This document shows positions 45,284 through 54,749 of a stretch of 64,000 nt of DNA, piece by piece (position 1 is the first letter of the stretch; the number at the start of each line of letters is the position of its first letter). The notes below the pieces were generated by a model, which worked only from the letters and a program-made list of their open reading frames with translations, was not told where the DNA came from and made no database searches. Both the position numbers and the translations under genes were made by a program. This DNA is from Caproiciproducens galactitolivorans (GTDB taxonomy: Bacteria; Bacillota; Clostridia; Oscillospirales; Acutalibacteraceae), in the NCBI RefSeq assembly GCF_026672255.1, contig NZ_JAPOHA010000005.1:143614-207613 (forward strand), given 5' to 3'.

Positions 45284-48200
45284 ATGGATACAAAAACAGA
45301 CGTAACAGTATGGGAAGAGACCGTAAAGATTCCTACATACAAAATTGGTAAACCCAACCAAAACCCGATGTTTCTGGAAAAGCGGGTGTACCAGGGCAGC
45401 AGCGGAAAGGTATATCCTTACCCTATCATTGAAAAAATCTATGATGAAAAGGAAGACCTCCCATACAAAGCGGTCTTCCTGGAAAACCAATATCTGAAGG
45501 TCATGATTCTTCCGGAGCTGGGCGGCCGTATCCAGCGGGCTTACGACAAAATCAACGGTTATGATTTTGTATACTACAACCATGTTATCAAGCCGATGCT
45601 GGTCGGATTGTTAGGGCCGTGGATCAGCGGTGGCATCGAATTCAACTGGCCGCAGCACCACCGTCCGACAACGTTTATGCCGGTGGACCATCTGCTTCAG
45701 GAAAACGAGGATGGGTCAAAATCCGTGCTCTGCAACGACGTTGACCAGATGTACGGGACAAAGGGGCTTGTAAAGTTTACGCTTTATCCCGACAAGGCTT
45801 ACATCGAAATCACCGGGCAGCTTTACAACCGCACCAATATGCCGCAGACGTTCCTTTGGTGGGCGAATCCGGCGGTAGCGGTCAACAATAGCACGCAGTC
45901 CATCTTCCCGCCCGATGTTCACGCCGTTATGGACCACGGGAAACGGGATGTGTCCCGGTTCCCGATTGCCACGGGGGTTTACTACAAACATGACTACAGC
46001 ACCGGCGTGGACATTTCCCGCTACAAGAATATCCCGGTGCCGACGTCCTATATGGCGGAAAAATCCAACTTCGATTTTGTGGGCGGCTACGACTACAGCG
46101 TGGGGGCGGGCGTGCTCCACGTGGCGGATCACCATATCTCGCCGGGCAAAAAGCAGTGGACCTGGGGCTGCGGGGACTTCGGCAAGGCGTGGGATAAAAA
46201 CCTGACGGACGAAGACGGCCCGTATGTTGAACTGATGACCGGTGTCTACACAGACAATCAGCCGGACTTTACCTGGCTGAAGCCGTTCGAAGAAAAAACC
46301 TTCAAGCAGTATTTTATGCCCTACAAATCGGTCGGTTCTGTTAAAAACGCCACCATTGACGCGGCTGTTAATTTTGAAATCACGGATGGCAAAGGAGAAA
46401 TTATCGTTTACACCACAGCGGAGCATAAGGCCGCGAACTTACAGGTGCTCCAAAAGGGAAGGGTAATTTTTGAAAGAGCTGTTGCAGTCAGCCCCAGAAA
46501 GGCTTACGAAACGACCGTCCCGCTGGAGAGCGGCGAAAAAACCGAGTATACGGTTCGGCTTCTGGACGAAAAGGGCAGGGAACTCGTATCGTTTACACCG
46601 CTGAAGGAAGAGATTCCTAAGCTTCCCGAGCCGGCGAAACCGGCGGAAGAGCCGGAGAAAATCATGACCAATGAAGAGCTTTATCTGACGGGAATCCATA
46701 TTGAGCAGTACCGCCATGCCACCTATCTTCCGGATCCCTATTATCTGGAAGGGCTTCGGCGCGACCCCGGCGACAGCCGGATCAACACAGCCTACGGTTC
46801 GCTGCTGCTCTCCCGAGGACTCTTCCGGCAGAGCGAACAGTATTTTCGCACGGCAATCCGGCGGCTTACGTGGAAAAACCCGAATCCCTATGACAGCGAA
46901 GCGTATTATAAGCTGGGACTGGGCCTGTATTACCAGAAACGGTATGCGGAGGCCTATGACGCTTTTTATAAGGCAACCTGGTCCAGCGAACAGCAGGAGA
47001 GCGGTTTCTACTATCTGGCGGCCATCGCGTGCATCCAAAAAAATTACGGCGATGCCCTTTCCTTTGTGGAAAAGAGCCTTGTGAAAAACGGACATAACGT
47101 GAAGGCCCGGGGACTGAAAGCGATTCTGTTGCGAAAGCTGGGCAGGAGCGAAGAAGCCGAAGAATGGACCGCTGAAAACCTGAAAACAGATCCCTTTGAT
47201 TTTCTTTCGGCAACAGAAAGGCTGTCCTTCCTGAAAGGGGCTGAAAAAGAAAAGGTTTCCCGGAAGCGGAAAGCAGTCATGCGGGATTATGGGGAGAATT
47301 ACCTGCAGCTGGCGAGGGATTATGCAGAAGGCGGATTTTATGAGGAAGCCTGCGCCGCGCTGAACGACTGCGCTGATCCGGGGGCCATGGTCAAATATTA
47401 TCTGGCCTATTACGAAGGGCAGGCCGGCCGGAACGAAGAAGAGGTAAAGACTCTTTACCGGGAGGCGGAAAAGGCGGACTCCTATTGCTGTTTCCCGAAT
47501 AAGCTGGAGGATATTGCCGTCCTGAAGGACTGCATCGGCCTGCTTCCGGACGCGTCCTATGCTCCTTACTACCTGGGAAATCTTTTTTATGACAAGAAAC
47601 AGTACGAAACCGCTGCGTCTTTCTGGGAATCCAGCGCGAAAAACCACCCCGGTTTCCCGACGGTGTGGAGAAACCTCTCGCTTGCCTATTACAATCATCT
47701 GGATCAGCCGCAGAAAGCGAAGGAAGCCATTGCAAGGGCATTCTCCCTGGACCCCGCGGACAGCAGAGTCTTTCTGGAGATGGACCAGCTTCACAAAAAA
47801 CTCGGCTACACGCCGGCGGAGCGTCTGGCCTGTTACGAAAAATATAAGGAAACCGCGCTTGAAAGAGACGATTCATACATCGAGTATGTGACGCTGAAAA
47901 ACTTTACGGGCGATCATCAGGAAGCATATCGGCTGCTCACGGCGCGGAACTTCCATCCCTGGGAAGGCGGGGAAGGCAAGGCGGCGGCTCAGTATGTGAT
48001 CGCGCTGAGTGGGCTGGCGAAAAAAGAGATGGACGGCAAACGGTTTACAGAGGCGAAAAAGCTTCTGGAAAAGGCTCTGGTATACCCGGAGAATCTGGGA
48101 GAAGGCAAGCTGGAAGGCAGCAAGGATAATGACATTCACTACTATTTGGGCTTGGTAAACGAAGCGCTGGGAAACGCGGAAGAAGCCGACCGGAATTTTA

Positions 48201-48604
48201 CGATGGCATCCACCGGTTCCGATGAAGTGGCGGGCATGATGTATTATAACGATCAGCCTGCGGATATGATCTTCTATCAGGGGCTGTCGAAATATAAACT
48301 CGGCTTTAAGGCGGAAGGCAACGCAAGGCTCTACAAACTGATCGATTTCGGCGAGCAGCACCTTCGGGACGAAATGAAAATTGATTATTTTGCGGTCTCC
48401 TTCCCTGATTTCATGATTTTCAATGAAGATTTTTCAAAGAAAAACAGGGCGCACTGTTATTATGTCATTGGCCTTGGCAATCTGGGGCTCGGCAATGTGC
48501 AGAAGGCGAAGGAAGCCTTTGAAAAGACGCTTTCACTCGACCCGATGCACCTGCGCTGCAGGCTTTTGCTGAACGGCCTGGAAAATGAAAATACGGGACT
48601 ATAA
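45284..48604 (+). CDS. DUF5107 domain protein with TPR repeats
   Basis: A 1106-residue cytosolic protein without a signal peptide. Residues 1-430 match the DUF5107 family, whose fold resembles aldose epimerases: VTVWEETVKIPTYKIG, GGRIQRAYDKING, WISGGIEFNWPQHHRPTTF, WWANPAVAVN. Residues 460-1100 are TPR-like helical repeats (for example AYYKLGLGLYYQKRYAEAYD). Such proteins are found beside sugar-uptake genes in clostridia and may act on carbohydrates; the activity is unknown. AGGAGGTAG-type spacing (GGAGGTAG) supports ATG 45284. Location after galM suggests a shared substrate. Confidence 0.8.
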   Translation: MDTKTDVTVWEETVKIPTYKIGKPNQNPMFLEKRVYQGSSGKVYPYPIIEKIYDEKEDLPYKAVFLENQYLKVMILPELGGRIQRAYDKINGYDFVYYNHVIKPMLVGLLGPWISGGIEFNWPQHHRPTTFMPVDHLLQENEDGSKSVLCNDVDQMYGTKGLVKFTLYPDKAYIEITGQLYNRTNMPQTFLWWANPAVAVNNSTQSIFPPDVHAVMDHGKRDVSRFPIATGVYYKHDYSTGVDISRYKNIPVPTSYMAEKSNFDFVGGYDYSVGAGVLHVADHHISPGKKQWTWGCGDFGKAWDKNLTDEDGPYVELMTGVYTDNQPDFTWLKPFEEKTFKQYFMPYKSVGSVKNATIDAAVNFEITDGKGEIIVYTTAEHKAANLQVLQKGRVIFERAVAVSPRKAYETTVPLESGEKTEYTVRLLDEKGRELVSFTPLKEEIPKLPEPAKPAEEPEKIMTNEELYLTGIHIEQYRHATYLPDPYYLEGLRRDPGDSRINTAYGSLLLSRGLFRQSEQYFRTAIRRLTWKNPNPYDSEAYYKLGLGLYYQKRYAEAYDAFYKATWSSEQQESGFYYLAAIACIQKNYGDALSFVEKSLVKNGHNVKARGLKAILLRKLGRSEEAEEWTAENLKTDPFDFLSATERLSFLKGAEKEKVSRKRKAVMRDYGENYLQLARDYAEGGFYEEACAALNDCADPGAMVKYYLAYYEGQAGRNEEEVKTLYREAEKADSYCCFPNKLEDIAVLKDCIGLLPDASYAPYYLGNLFYDKKQYETAASFWESSAKNHPGFPTVWRNLSLAYYNHLDQPQKAKEAIARAFSLDPADSRVFLEMDQLHKKLGYTPAERLACYEKYKETALERDDSYIEYVTLKNFTGDHQEAYRLLTARNFHPWEGGEGKAAAQYVIALSGLAKKEMDGKRFTEAKKLLEKALVYPENLGEGKLEGSKDNDIHYYLGLVNEALGNAEEADRNFTMASTGSDEVAGMMYYNDQPADMIFYQGLSKYKLGFKAEGNARLYKLIDFGEQHLRDEMKIDYFAVSFPDFMIFNEDFSKKNRAHCYYVIGLGNLGLGNVQKAKEAFEKTLSLDPMHLRCRLLLNGLENENTGL

Positions 48605-48668
48605 AAAGCAGGATGCACTCCACCGCAAAGACTTTTTCTTTCAATACTTATTTCTTAACTATCTGTTT

Positions 48669-48720
48669 ATCGGGTGTAAGGGCAAAGCGACAAGCTTACC
48701 CTTGCGCCCGATCTTTTTTT
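48669..48720 (+). terminator. Terminator after the DUF5107 gene
   Basis: ATCGGG and CCCGAT close a longer imperfect stem (GTAAG with CTTAC inside), followed by seven Ts. Confidence 0.8.
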
Positions 48721-48877
48721 CATAATCCTTACTAAATTCCCGCACAACCGGAATCCGGGGGTTAAGAAATTGCAGCCGAATGCCCGGCAACCGTGAACAA
48801 GGCCGAAAAGGGGTCAGAGACCGTTTAACTGGAGACTGTTACCGTAGCATATTGGCAAGCGAAGGGACATAAGCTGT

Positions 48878-49045
48878 ATGGAAAGGTACGGTGATAAAAT
48901 GGAGAAGAAAGCGGTGCAGACAACTTGCACAAGTGTTTTCAAAAGCGGCGAAAACACGGCATTAAAAAGTCGGTTCACCCAAAAGTGGATTGAACTTATT
49001 AATCAGATTGAAAAAAATAAAAGGATCACTGCCGGCAAGCGGTAA
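48878..49045 (+). CDS. Small recombinase-associated ORF, unknown function
   Basis: A 55-codon ORF (or 48 codons from ATG 48899) ending FTQKWIELINQIEKNK followed by a basic tail. Short proteins with a very similar TSVFxxGENxALKxRFTQKWI core are, as I recall, common just before large serine recombinase genes in clostridial mobile elements; I do not know their function. It is 71 bases before the recombinase and on the same strand. The roughly 160 bp before it hold no other gene. Confidence 0.6.
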   Translation: MERYGDKMEKKAVQTTCTSVFKSGENTALKSRFTQKWIELINQIEKNKRITAGKR

Positions 49046-49116
49046 TGTGCAAGTCATTTCTTATGGCATCCTAATATAGGAAATGGCTTGTCCGATTTCT
49101 ATGGAGATCATACTGT

Positions 49117-50670
49117 ATGACAGTAGCTATTTATTGCCGCTTATCCGAAGAAGACAGAAATAAGCAAACGGAAACCGACGACAGCGGAAGTATCCAAAAT
49201 CAGAAATCAATGCTGATTGCATATGCGATGGAGCAAGGGTGGGATATCTATCATATTTACAGCGACGACGATTACACAGGTGCGGATCGGAAACGCCCTG
49301 AGTTTAATCATTTATTGGAGGACGCGCAGCGCCGCAAATTTGATATTATCCTCTGTAAAACGCAATCGCGATTTACCCGGGAGTTGGAGTTGGTTGAAAA
49401 ATATATTCATGGGTTGTTCCCTGTTTGGGGTATTCGGTTTGTAAGTATCGTTGATAATGCGGATACCGCGAATAAGGGAAATAAAAAATCCCGGCAAATC
49501 AACGGGCTTGTAAATGAGTGGTATTTAGAGGATATGTCTGAGAACATCCGCAGTGTTTTGGTCAACAGACGAAAAAACGGATTTCACATTGGTGCGTTTT
49601 CTCTCTATGGGTATAAAAAAGATCCGGAGCAGAAAGGGCACCTCCTCATTGACGAGGAAGCCGCTGCCGTCGTGCGGGAAGTCTTTGTCCTTTTCTCGCA
49701 AGGGTATGGTAAAACCGCCATAGCCCGCATGCTCAACGACAGGGGCATACCAAATCCAACGGAATATAAACGGTTGCATGGGCTGCGTTATCAGCAGCCA
49801 AAAAGGAAAAACAGTACTCTTTGGAAATACTTTGCGATCGCGGATATGCTGACAAACGAAATGTATATCGGCAATATGATACAGGGAAAATACGGCAGCG
49901 TGTCCTACAAAACGAAGCAGAACAGGCCGCGGCCGAAGGAAGAGTGGTATAAGGTTGAGGGGACACATGAGCCGGTTATCGACATGGAACTCTGGAATAA
50001 AGTGCAGTCTATGATCGCACAAAGAGCGAAGCCGTTTGAGGTAGGCACCATCGGACTGTTTGCGCGAAAAGCCCGCTGCGCGAACTGCGGTTATATGATG
50101 CGTTCCTCTAAAAACCGCGGGAAGCACTACCTGCAATGCCCAAACCGCCATGTGGCAAAAGACGCCTGTATCGGTTCCTTTATCTCCGTTGACAAGTTGG
50201 AACAAACAATTCTTGCGGAACTGAATCGTTTGGCGGCGGAATACCTTGATAAGGACGAATTGGAGCGAAACATAGAGCTGTGCGATGATTTGCAGGAGCA
50301 AAGATCCCGCATCTCTGCCGCTATTGCAGTCTACGAAAAAAAGATTGCAGAGTATACAAAAGGAATTCGTGATCTGTACATGGACAAGGTGAGGGGGATT
50401 CTTTCGGAAAATGATTTCGTGGAGTATTCCAAGAGTTTCACCGACGAAAAAGAGAGACTGGAGCACATGGTGGCTGACAGTCGAAGGCAGGTGTCTGAAA
50501 TGGATCAAAAAATGGAAACGGGTGATAACCGCCGGCAGTTCATTGAGCGGTACACCAACCTTGAGCATCTCAACAGGGAAATTGTTGAAACATTGATTGA
50601 TTACATATCCATAGGCAAACGAATTCCCGGTACAAAGAATGTCCCGATTGAAATCCATTGGAACTTTTAA
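49117..50670 (+). CDS. Large serine recombinase
   Basis: A 517-residue site-specific recombinase. The N-terminal resolvase domain has the catalytic Ser in YCRLSEED, SIQNQKSML, YSDDDYTGADRKRPEF and CKTQSRFTRE. The recombinase domain follows (FSLYGYKKDP, ARMLNDRGIPNP), then a zinc ribbon (CANCGYMM...CPN) and a coiled-coil region near residues 385-470. This is the TnpX/TndX/SpoIVCA class, and TnpX-type enzymes use GA core dinucleotides. It lies in the middle of the cotJC element, not at an end, so it may be the element's own integrase/excisionase or belong to a nested insertion. Confidence 0.92.
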   Translation: MTVAIYCRLSEEDRNKQTETDDSGSIQNQKSMLIAYAMEQGWDIYHIYSDDDYTGADRKRPEFNHLLEDAQRRKFDIILCKTQSRFTRELELVEKYIHGLFPVWGIRFVSIVDNADTANKGNKKSRQINGLVNEWYLEDMSENIRSVLVNRRKNGFHIGAFSLYGYKKDPEQKGHLLIDEEAAAVVREVFVLFSQGYGKTAIARMLNDRGIPNPTEYKRLHGLRYQQPKRKNSTLWKYFAIADMLTNEMYIGNMIQGKYGSVSYKTKQNRPRPKEEWYKVEGTHEPVIDMELWNKVQSMIAQRAKPFEVGTIGLFARKARCANCGYMMRSSKNRGKHYLQCPNRHVAKDACIGSFISVDKLEQTILAELNRLAAEYLDKDELERNIELCDDLQEQRSRISAAIAVYEKKIAEYTKGIRDLYMDKVRGILSENDFVEYSKSFTDEKERLEHMVADSRRQVSEMDQKMETGDNRRQFIERYTNLEHLNREIVETLIDYISIGKRIPGTKNVPIEIHWNF

Positions 50671-50787
50671 TACAAATGCATTCGTGCAAAGGCTGCTTTT
50701 CAGGCTCGTTTAAGCCGCCCTTTTTAGGGGCGGCAATGTTTCTTAACATACTTTAATAAAAAAAATTAAAAAATAAGCAAATAATTA

Positions 50788-50868
50788 TTGACAATTTTAA
50801 TGAACGTGCTTATAATATGAGTTGTGCTCGAGCACTTTTATTTTTAAGATTTCCGTGCTCGTGCACGG
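50788..50868 (+). promoter_or_regulatory. Consensus promoter with two LacI-type operators
   Basis: TTGACA (50788-50793) and TATAAT (50811-50816) have a 17-base spacer. A perfect palindrome GTGCTCGAGCAC lies at 50824-50835, at the expected start point. A second copy, GTGCTCGTGCAC, lies at 50855-50866 inside the longer palindrome CCGTGCTCGTGCACGG. They are 31 bases apart, about three helical turns. The LacI gene starts 16 bases later, so it probably represses its own operon. Confidence 0.88.
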
Positions 50869-50883
50869 AAGGAGGGGCGGAAT

Positions 50884-51909
50884 ATGGCAGCTACCATCAA
50901 AGCAATTGCCACTGCAGCCGGTGTTTCAAGGGGGACGGTTGACCGTGTTATTAATGGACGCGGCGGTGTAAGTCCGGAGATAGAGCAAAAGATCAAAAAA
51001 CTTATTGTAGATATGAATTACACTCCCAACCGTGCCGGAAAGGTTTTGGCAGGACTTAAAAAACCGATGAAAATCGGCTGTATGCTGCCTAGTATCGATA
51101 ATCCTTTTTTTTACGATGTTATTTTAGGTTTAAAGCAGTCTGAACGGGAGTTAAGCGATTTTGGGGTATCGATTGAGATAGCACAGGTAAAAGGATTTGA
51201 TCCAAACGATCATATCCGCGCGATCAAGGAGCTGATAGCGAAAAACGTATCCGCGCTCTGCGTATCTACGGTGGACGTACCTGCTGTTCAGAATGTGCTG
51301 AACGCGATCATTCAAAAGGGAATTCCGGTGATATCCATCAATTCCGATTTAAGCCATACGAACCGTCTTTGCTATGTAGGCTGTAATTATGCTGAAAGCG
51401 GCAAAACAGCCGCAGGTATTTTAAATCTGATTCGAAAGGAACCGCTGGAAGTTCTGATTATTACCGGATCGCTGAATATGCAGGGCCATAACCAGCGCAT
51501 AAACGGGTTTATTAAAACCTTGCAGGATAAGGGGATAAAGCATCACATCGCCGAAGTGATCGAGTCCATGGATGATGACCACACAGCCTATACCCGTACG
51601 CTTTGTGCTTTAAAAAAGTATGATCGGGTAAACTGCCTGTATATTACCGCGGCCGGTGTCGCCGGCGCCTGCAGAGCGGTAGAGGAACAGAACCTGCAGG
51701 ATCAAATGACCATTTTAACATTTGACGATGTGCCCGCTACACGGGAACTGGTTCTTAAAAATGTAATTGCGGCGACCATTTGCCAGGAGCCTTTTAAACA
51801 GGGGTATGAATCCATTAAAATTCTGTACGATTATTTCGTAAACGGCGCGGCGCCAAAAAAGACCCATTACTTTACGGATACGGTTATTAAAATCAAGGAG
51901 AATATATAA
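50884..51909 (+). CDS. LacI family regulator of the pentose/monosaccharide operon
   Basis: A 341-residue LacI protein. The helix-turn-helix is TIKAIATAAGVSRGTVDRVINGRGGVS, the hinge region RAGKVLAGLKKPMKIG, and the effector domain resembles ribose/xylose-binding proteins (IDNPFFYDVILGLKQ, AAGILNLIRKEPLEVLIITGS, TFDDVPATRELV). GGAAGGAGGG precedes the ATG. It is first in an operon with ChvE-MmsA-MmsB, DUF4867, xylB and an isomerase. A short inverted repeat (CTGCAAT/ATTGCAG, 51920-51937) follows it. Confidence 0.9.
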   Translation: MAATIKAIATAAGVSRGTVDRVINGRGGVSPEIEQKIKKLIVDMNYTPNRAGKVLAGLKKPMKIGCMLPSIDNPFFYDVILGLKQSERELSDFGVSIEIAQVKGFDPNDHIRAIKELIAKNVSALCVSTVDVPAVQNVLNAIIQKGIPVISINSDLSHTNRLCYVGCNYAESGKTAAGILNLIRKEPLEVLIITGSLNMQGHNQRINGFIKTLQDKGIKHHIAEVIESMDDDHTAYTRTLCALKKYDRVNCLYITAAGVAGACRAVEEQNLQDQMTILTFDDVPATRELVLKNVIAATICQEPFKQGYESIKILYDYFVNGAAPKKTHYFTDTVIKIKENI

Positions 51910-51971
51910 ATGTTATTTTCTGCAATGCATATTGCAGTGGATATAATTTTATAGTAGGAGGATGTATTGTT

Positions 51972-53084
51972 ATGAAAAAAATCTTATCGTTAATCCTTTC
52001 AGCAGTGCTGGTGCTCTCCATGGTGGGTTGTTCCGGCCAGGCATCCAAACAGGACACAAAAGAAGCTTCCAAACAAGGGAGCGGCAGCGCAGAAAAATTT
52101 GTAGGCGTATGCATGCCGGAAAAGTACCTGCAGCGGTGGGTTCAGGATGGCGACAACATGAAGAAGGTTCTTGAAGAGAAGGGTTATAAGGTTGAAATTC
52201 AGTATGCGAACAACGACGTGAATACGCAGGTTTCGCAAATTGAAAACATGATCACAAGCGGCGTAAAGGTGCTCGTCATTGCTTCCATAGACGGTTCGGC
52301 CCTTACCGATGCTTTGAAGCAGGCTTCGGACAGCGGCGTCAAAGTAATCGCTTATGACCGCTTGATCATGAATTCCCCAAATGTTGATTATTACGCCACC
52401 TTCGACAACTATAAAGTCGGCCAGCTGCAGGGTCAGTACATAGAAAACAAGCTTGGCCTTAGGGAAGGCAAAGGCCCGTTCAACATTGAAATCTTCTCCG
52501 GTTCACCGGATGATAACAACGCTAAGTTTTTCTATAACGGCGCTATGGACGTGCTGCGTCCCTACATCACAAGCCAGAAACTGGTTGTGAAGAGCAATCA
52601 GGTTGAATTTGCAAAATGTGCCATTCAGGGCTGGAAAGCGGAAACCGCACAGTCCAGAATGGATAACCTCCTTTCCGCAAACTACGCGGGCGGTACAAAG
52701 CTCGATGCGGTTCTTGCCCCGAATGACGCAATCGCGCGCGGCGCAATGGCAGCATTAAAAAATATCGGCTACGGTTCGGCAGATAAGCCGTATCCGGTCA
52801 TTACCGGCCAGGATTGTGAAAAATCAAATGTTGCTTCTATCGCAAAGGGCGAGCAGTCCATGAGTGTATTTAAGGATACCAGAACGCTTGCGAATAAGGT
52901 TGCCTCGATGGTAGACGCTCTGATGCAGGGCAAAGAAGCAGAAGTGAACGATCAGAAAACCTACAACAACGGTGCGAAGGTAGTTCCTTCCTATCTCTGC
53001 GACCCTGTAGCGGTAACCAAGGAGAATTATGATAAAGTTTTAGTTGAATCCGGTTACTACACGAAGACGGATCTTGGTTTATAA
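51972..53084 (+). CDS. chvE: Multiple-monosaccharide ABC transporter binding lipoprotein
   Basis: A 370-residue lipoprotein (signal peptide MKKILSLILSAVLVLSMVG, lipobox MVGC) of the ChvE/XylF group: VCMPEKYLQRWVQDGDNMKK, EIQYANNDVNTQVSQIENMI, VIAYDRLIMNSPNVDYYATF, and VLAPNDAIARGAMAALK. ChvE-type proteins bind several aldoses, including xylose, glucose, arabinose and galactose. It is followed by its ATPase and permease. Confidence 0.88.
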   Translation: MKKILSLILSAVLVLSMVGCSGQASKQDTKEASKQGSGSAEKFVGVCMPEKYLQRWVQDGDNMKKVLEEKGYKVEIQYANNDVNTQVSQIENMITSGVKVLVIASIDGSALTDALKQASDSGVKVIAYDRLIMNSPNVDYYATFDNYKVGQLQGQYIENKLGLREGKGPFNIEIFSGSPDDNNAKFFYNGAMDVLRPYITSQKLVVKSNQVEFAKCAIQGWKAETAQSRMDNLLSANYAGGTKLDAVLAPNDAIARGAMAALKNIGYGSADKPYPVITGQDCEKSNVASIAKGEQSMSVFKDTRTLANKVASMVDALMQGKEAEVNDQKTYNNGAKVVPSYLCDPVAVTKENYDKVLVESGYYTKTDLGL

Positions 53085-53106
53085 ATTATTATAGTAAAAT
53101 GCTTCC

Positions 53107-53144
53107 TGCCCGGTGCGGTCCGGAAACGGCTCCCGTACCGGGCA
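53107..53144 (+). other. Hairpin between chvE and mmsA
   Basis: TGCCCGGT and ACCGGGCA form an eight-base stem around a G+C-rich loop, without a T run. It is likely an mRNA-stabilising hairpin after the binding-protein gene, similar to the one at 34237. Confidence 0.6.
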
Positions 53145-53206
53145 AAATCAAAAAGCATTTCTGCGGTCCTTGGTTTGTTTTATAGACCAAAGAGGGAGGT
53201 TTCGTT

Positions 53207-54745
53207 ATGGCGGAATGTATTCTGGAAATGCGCGATATTGTCAAGGAATTTCCAGGAGTCCGGGTTTTAAAAAATGTAAACTTTTCGGTTGAAAAAGGTT
53301 CCATTCATGCTCTGGTAGGAGAAAACGGGGCAGGGAAATCAACGTTAATGAATGTTTTGGGCGGTGTATATCCGCATGGAACTTATACCGGAGATATTGT
53401 ATTCGACGGCAGGGTGTGTGAATTTAAAAATATCAAAGACAGTGAAAAAACCGGTATTGCGATTATCCATCAGGAATTGGCATTAATACCGTATCTGTCG
53501 ATTGGGGAAAATTTGTTCCTTGGCAATGAGTGCGCGAAAAACAATCAAATCGACTGGGATTTAACGTATGACAATGCAAAAAAATTAATGGCAAAGGTAG
53601 GGTTAAAGGAAGACCCGAACACCTTAATCAAAGATATCAGCGTAGGAAAACAGCAGCTGGTGGAAATCGCAAAAGCGCTGGGAAAAGACGCCCGGCTGTT
53701 GATTTTGGATGAACCGACCGCGGCTTTGACGGAAACGGATTCCCGGCATTTGCTCGATTTACTCTTGGAACTGAAAAAAAACGGGGTCACCTGTATCCTG
53801 ATATCCCATAAATTAAATGAAATCACAGAGGTTTCCGATGCGATCACGATCCTTCGCGACGGTTCCACAATTGAAACGATGGTAAAAGGCAAGGACGAAA
53901 TTACGGAAGATCAGATCATAAAGGGAATGGTTGGCCGGGAAATGACGGAAATGTTCCCGCAAAGAGACTGCGAAATCGGTGAAGTTGCTTTCGAGATTCA
54001 AAACTGGAGCGCGGATGATCCGCTGACGGCCGGCAAGAAGCTGCTTGATAACGTCAACATGAAAGTACATAAGGGCGAGGTAGTCGGTATTGCAGGCTTA
54101 ATGGGCGCCGGGCGCACCGAACTGGCTTTGAGCCTTTTCGGCAGGCTGTACGGAAACAACATTCATGGCCGAATCCTGAAAGACGGCCGGGAGATTGATA
54201 CGCATACCGTCGAAAACGCCATCAGGAATAAAGTTGCGTATGTAACCGAAGACCGGAAAAACGCCGGTTTGATTTTAATGGATGATATTTGCATGAACAT
54301 TACCCTTTCCAGTTTGCAAAAGATCAGTAAGAATCATGTAATCGACATGGATGTGGAAAGCCAGACGGCGGAAAAGTACCGCGCGAAACTGAACATTAAA
54401 TCGCACAGCATCCATCAGCGGGTCGGCAATCTCTCCGGCGGGAATCAGCAGAAAGTTGTCCTCAGCAAATGGATCATGACGGATCCGGATGTTCTGATTC
54501 TGGATGAACCCACAAGAGGAATTGATGTGGGTGCAAAATATGAAATCTATACCATTATTAACCAGCTTGCATCCGAGGGAAGATGTATCATCTTAATCTC
54601 TTCGGAATTGCCGGAGGTTTTGGGTATGAGCGACCGTGTGTATGTAATGAACGAAGGCAAAGTCGTCGGTGAACTGTCACGTGAGGAAGCAAAAGCCGAA
54701 ACAGTAATGCAGTGCATCATGGCAAATAAGAGTATGGGAGCGTAG
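53207..54745 (+). CDS. mmsA: Multiple-monosaccharide ABC transporter ATPase
   Basis: A 512-residue double ATPase. Domain 1 has [36 protein letters not shown] and [15 protein letters not shown]. Domain 2 has [30 protein letters not shown] and [13 protein letters not shown]. The [10 protein letters not shown] stretch is typical of the MmsA/GguA branch. It couples to the MmsB permease, whose gene begins four bases after its stop. Confidence 0.92.
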   Translation: MAECILEMRDIVKEFPGVRVLKNVNFSVEKGSIHALVGENGAGKSTLMNVLGGVYPHGTYTGDIVFDGRVCEFKNIKDSEKTGIAIIHQELALIPYLSIGENLFLGNECAKNNQIDWDLTYDNAKKLMAKVGLKEDPNTLIKDISVGKQQLVEIAKALGKDARLLILDEPTAALTETDSRHLLDLLLELKKNGVTCILISHKLNEITEVSDAITILRDGSTIETMVKGKDEITEDQIIKGMVGREMTEMFPQRDCEIGEVAFEIQNWSADDPLTAGKKLLDNVNMKVHKGEVVGIAGLMGAGRTELALSLFGRLYGNNIHGRILKDGREIDTHTVENAIRNKVAYVTEDRKNAGLILMDDICMNITLSSLQKISKNHVIDMDVESQTAEKYRAKLNIKSHSIHQRVGNLSGGNQQKVVLSKWIMTDPDVLILDEPTRGIDVGAKYEIYTIINQLASEGRCIILISSELPEVLGMSDRVYVMNEGKVVGELSREEAKAETVMQCIMANKSMGA

Positions 54746-54749
54746 TTGT

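Noticed and set aside
46439..47794. A 451-codon minus-strand open frame opposite the TPR part of the DUF5107 protein
   Set aside because: The composition is random-looking, there is no homology, and it is fully inside a well-supported gene.
50700..50740. Hairpin after the recombinase gene as a terminator
   Set aside because: GCCGCCC and GGGCGGC can pair, but there is no T run after it on the plus strand, so a terminator call is not supported.
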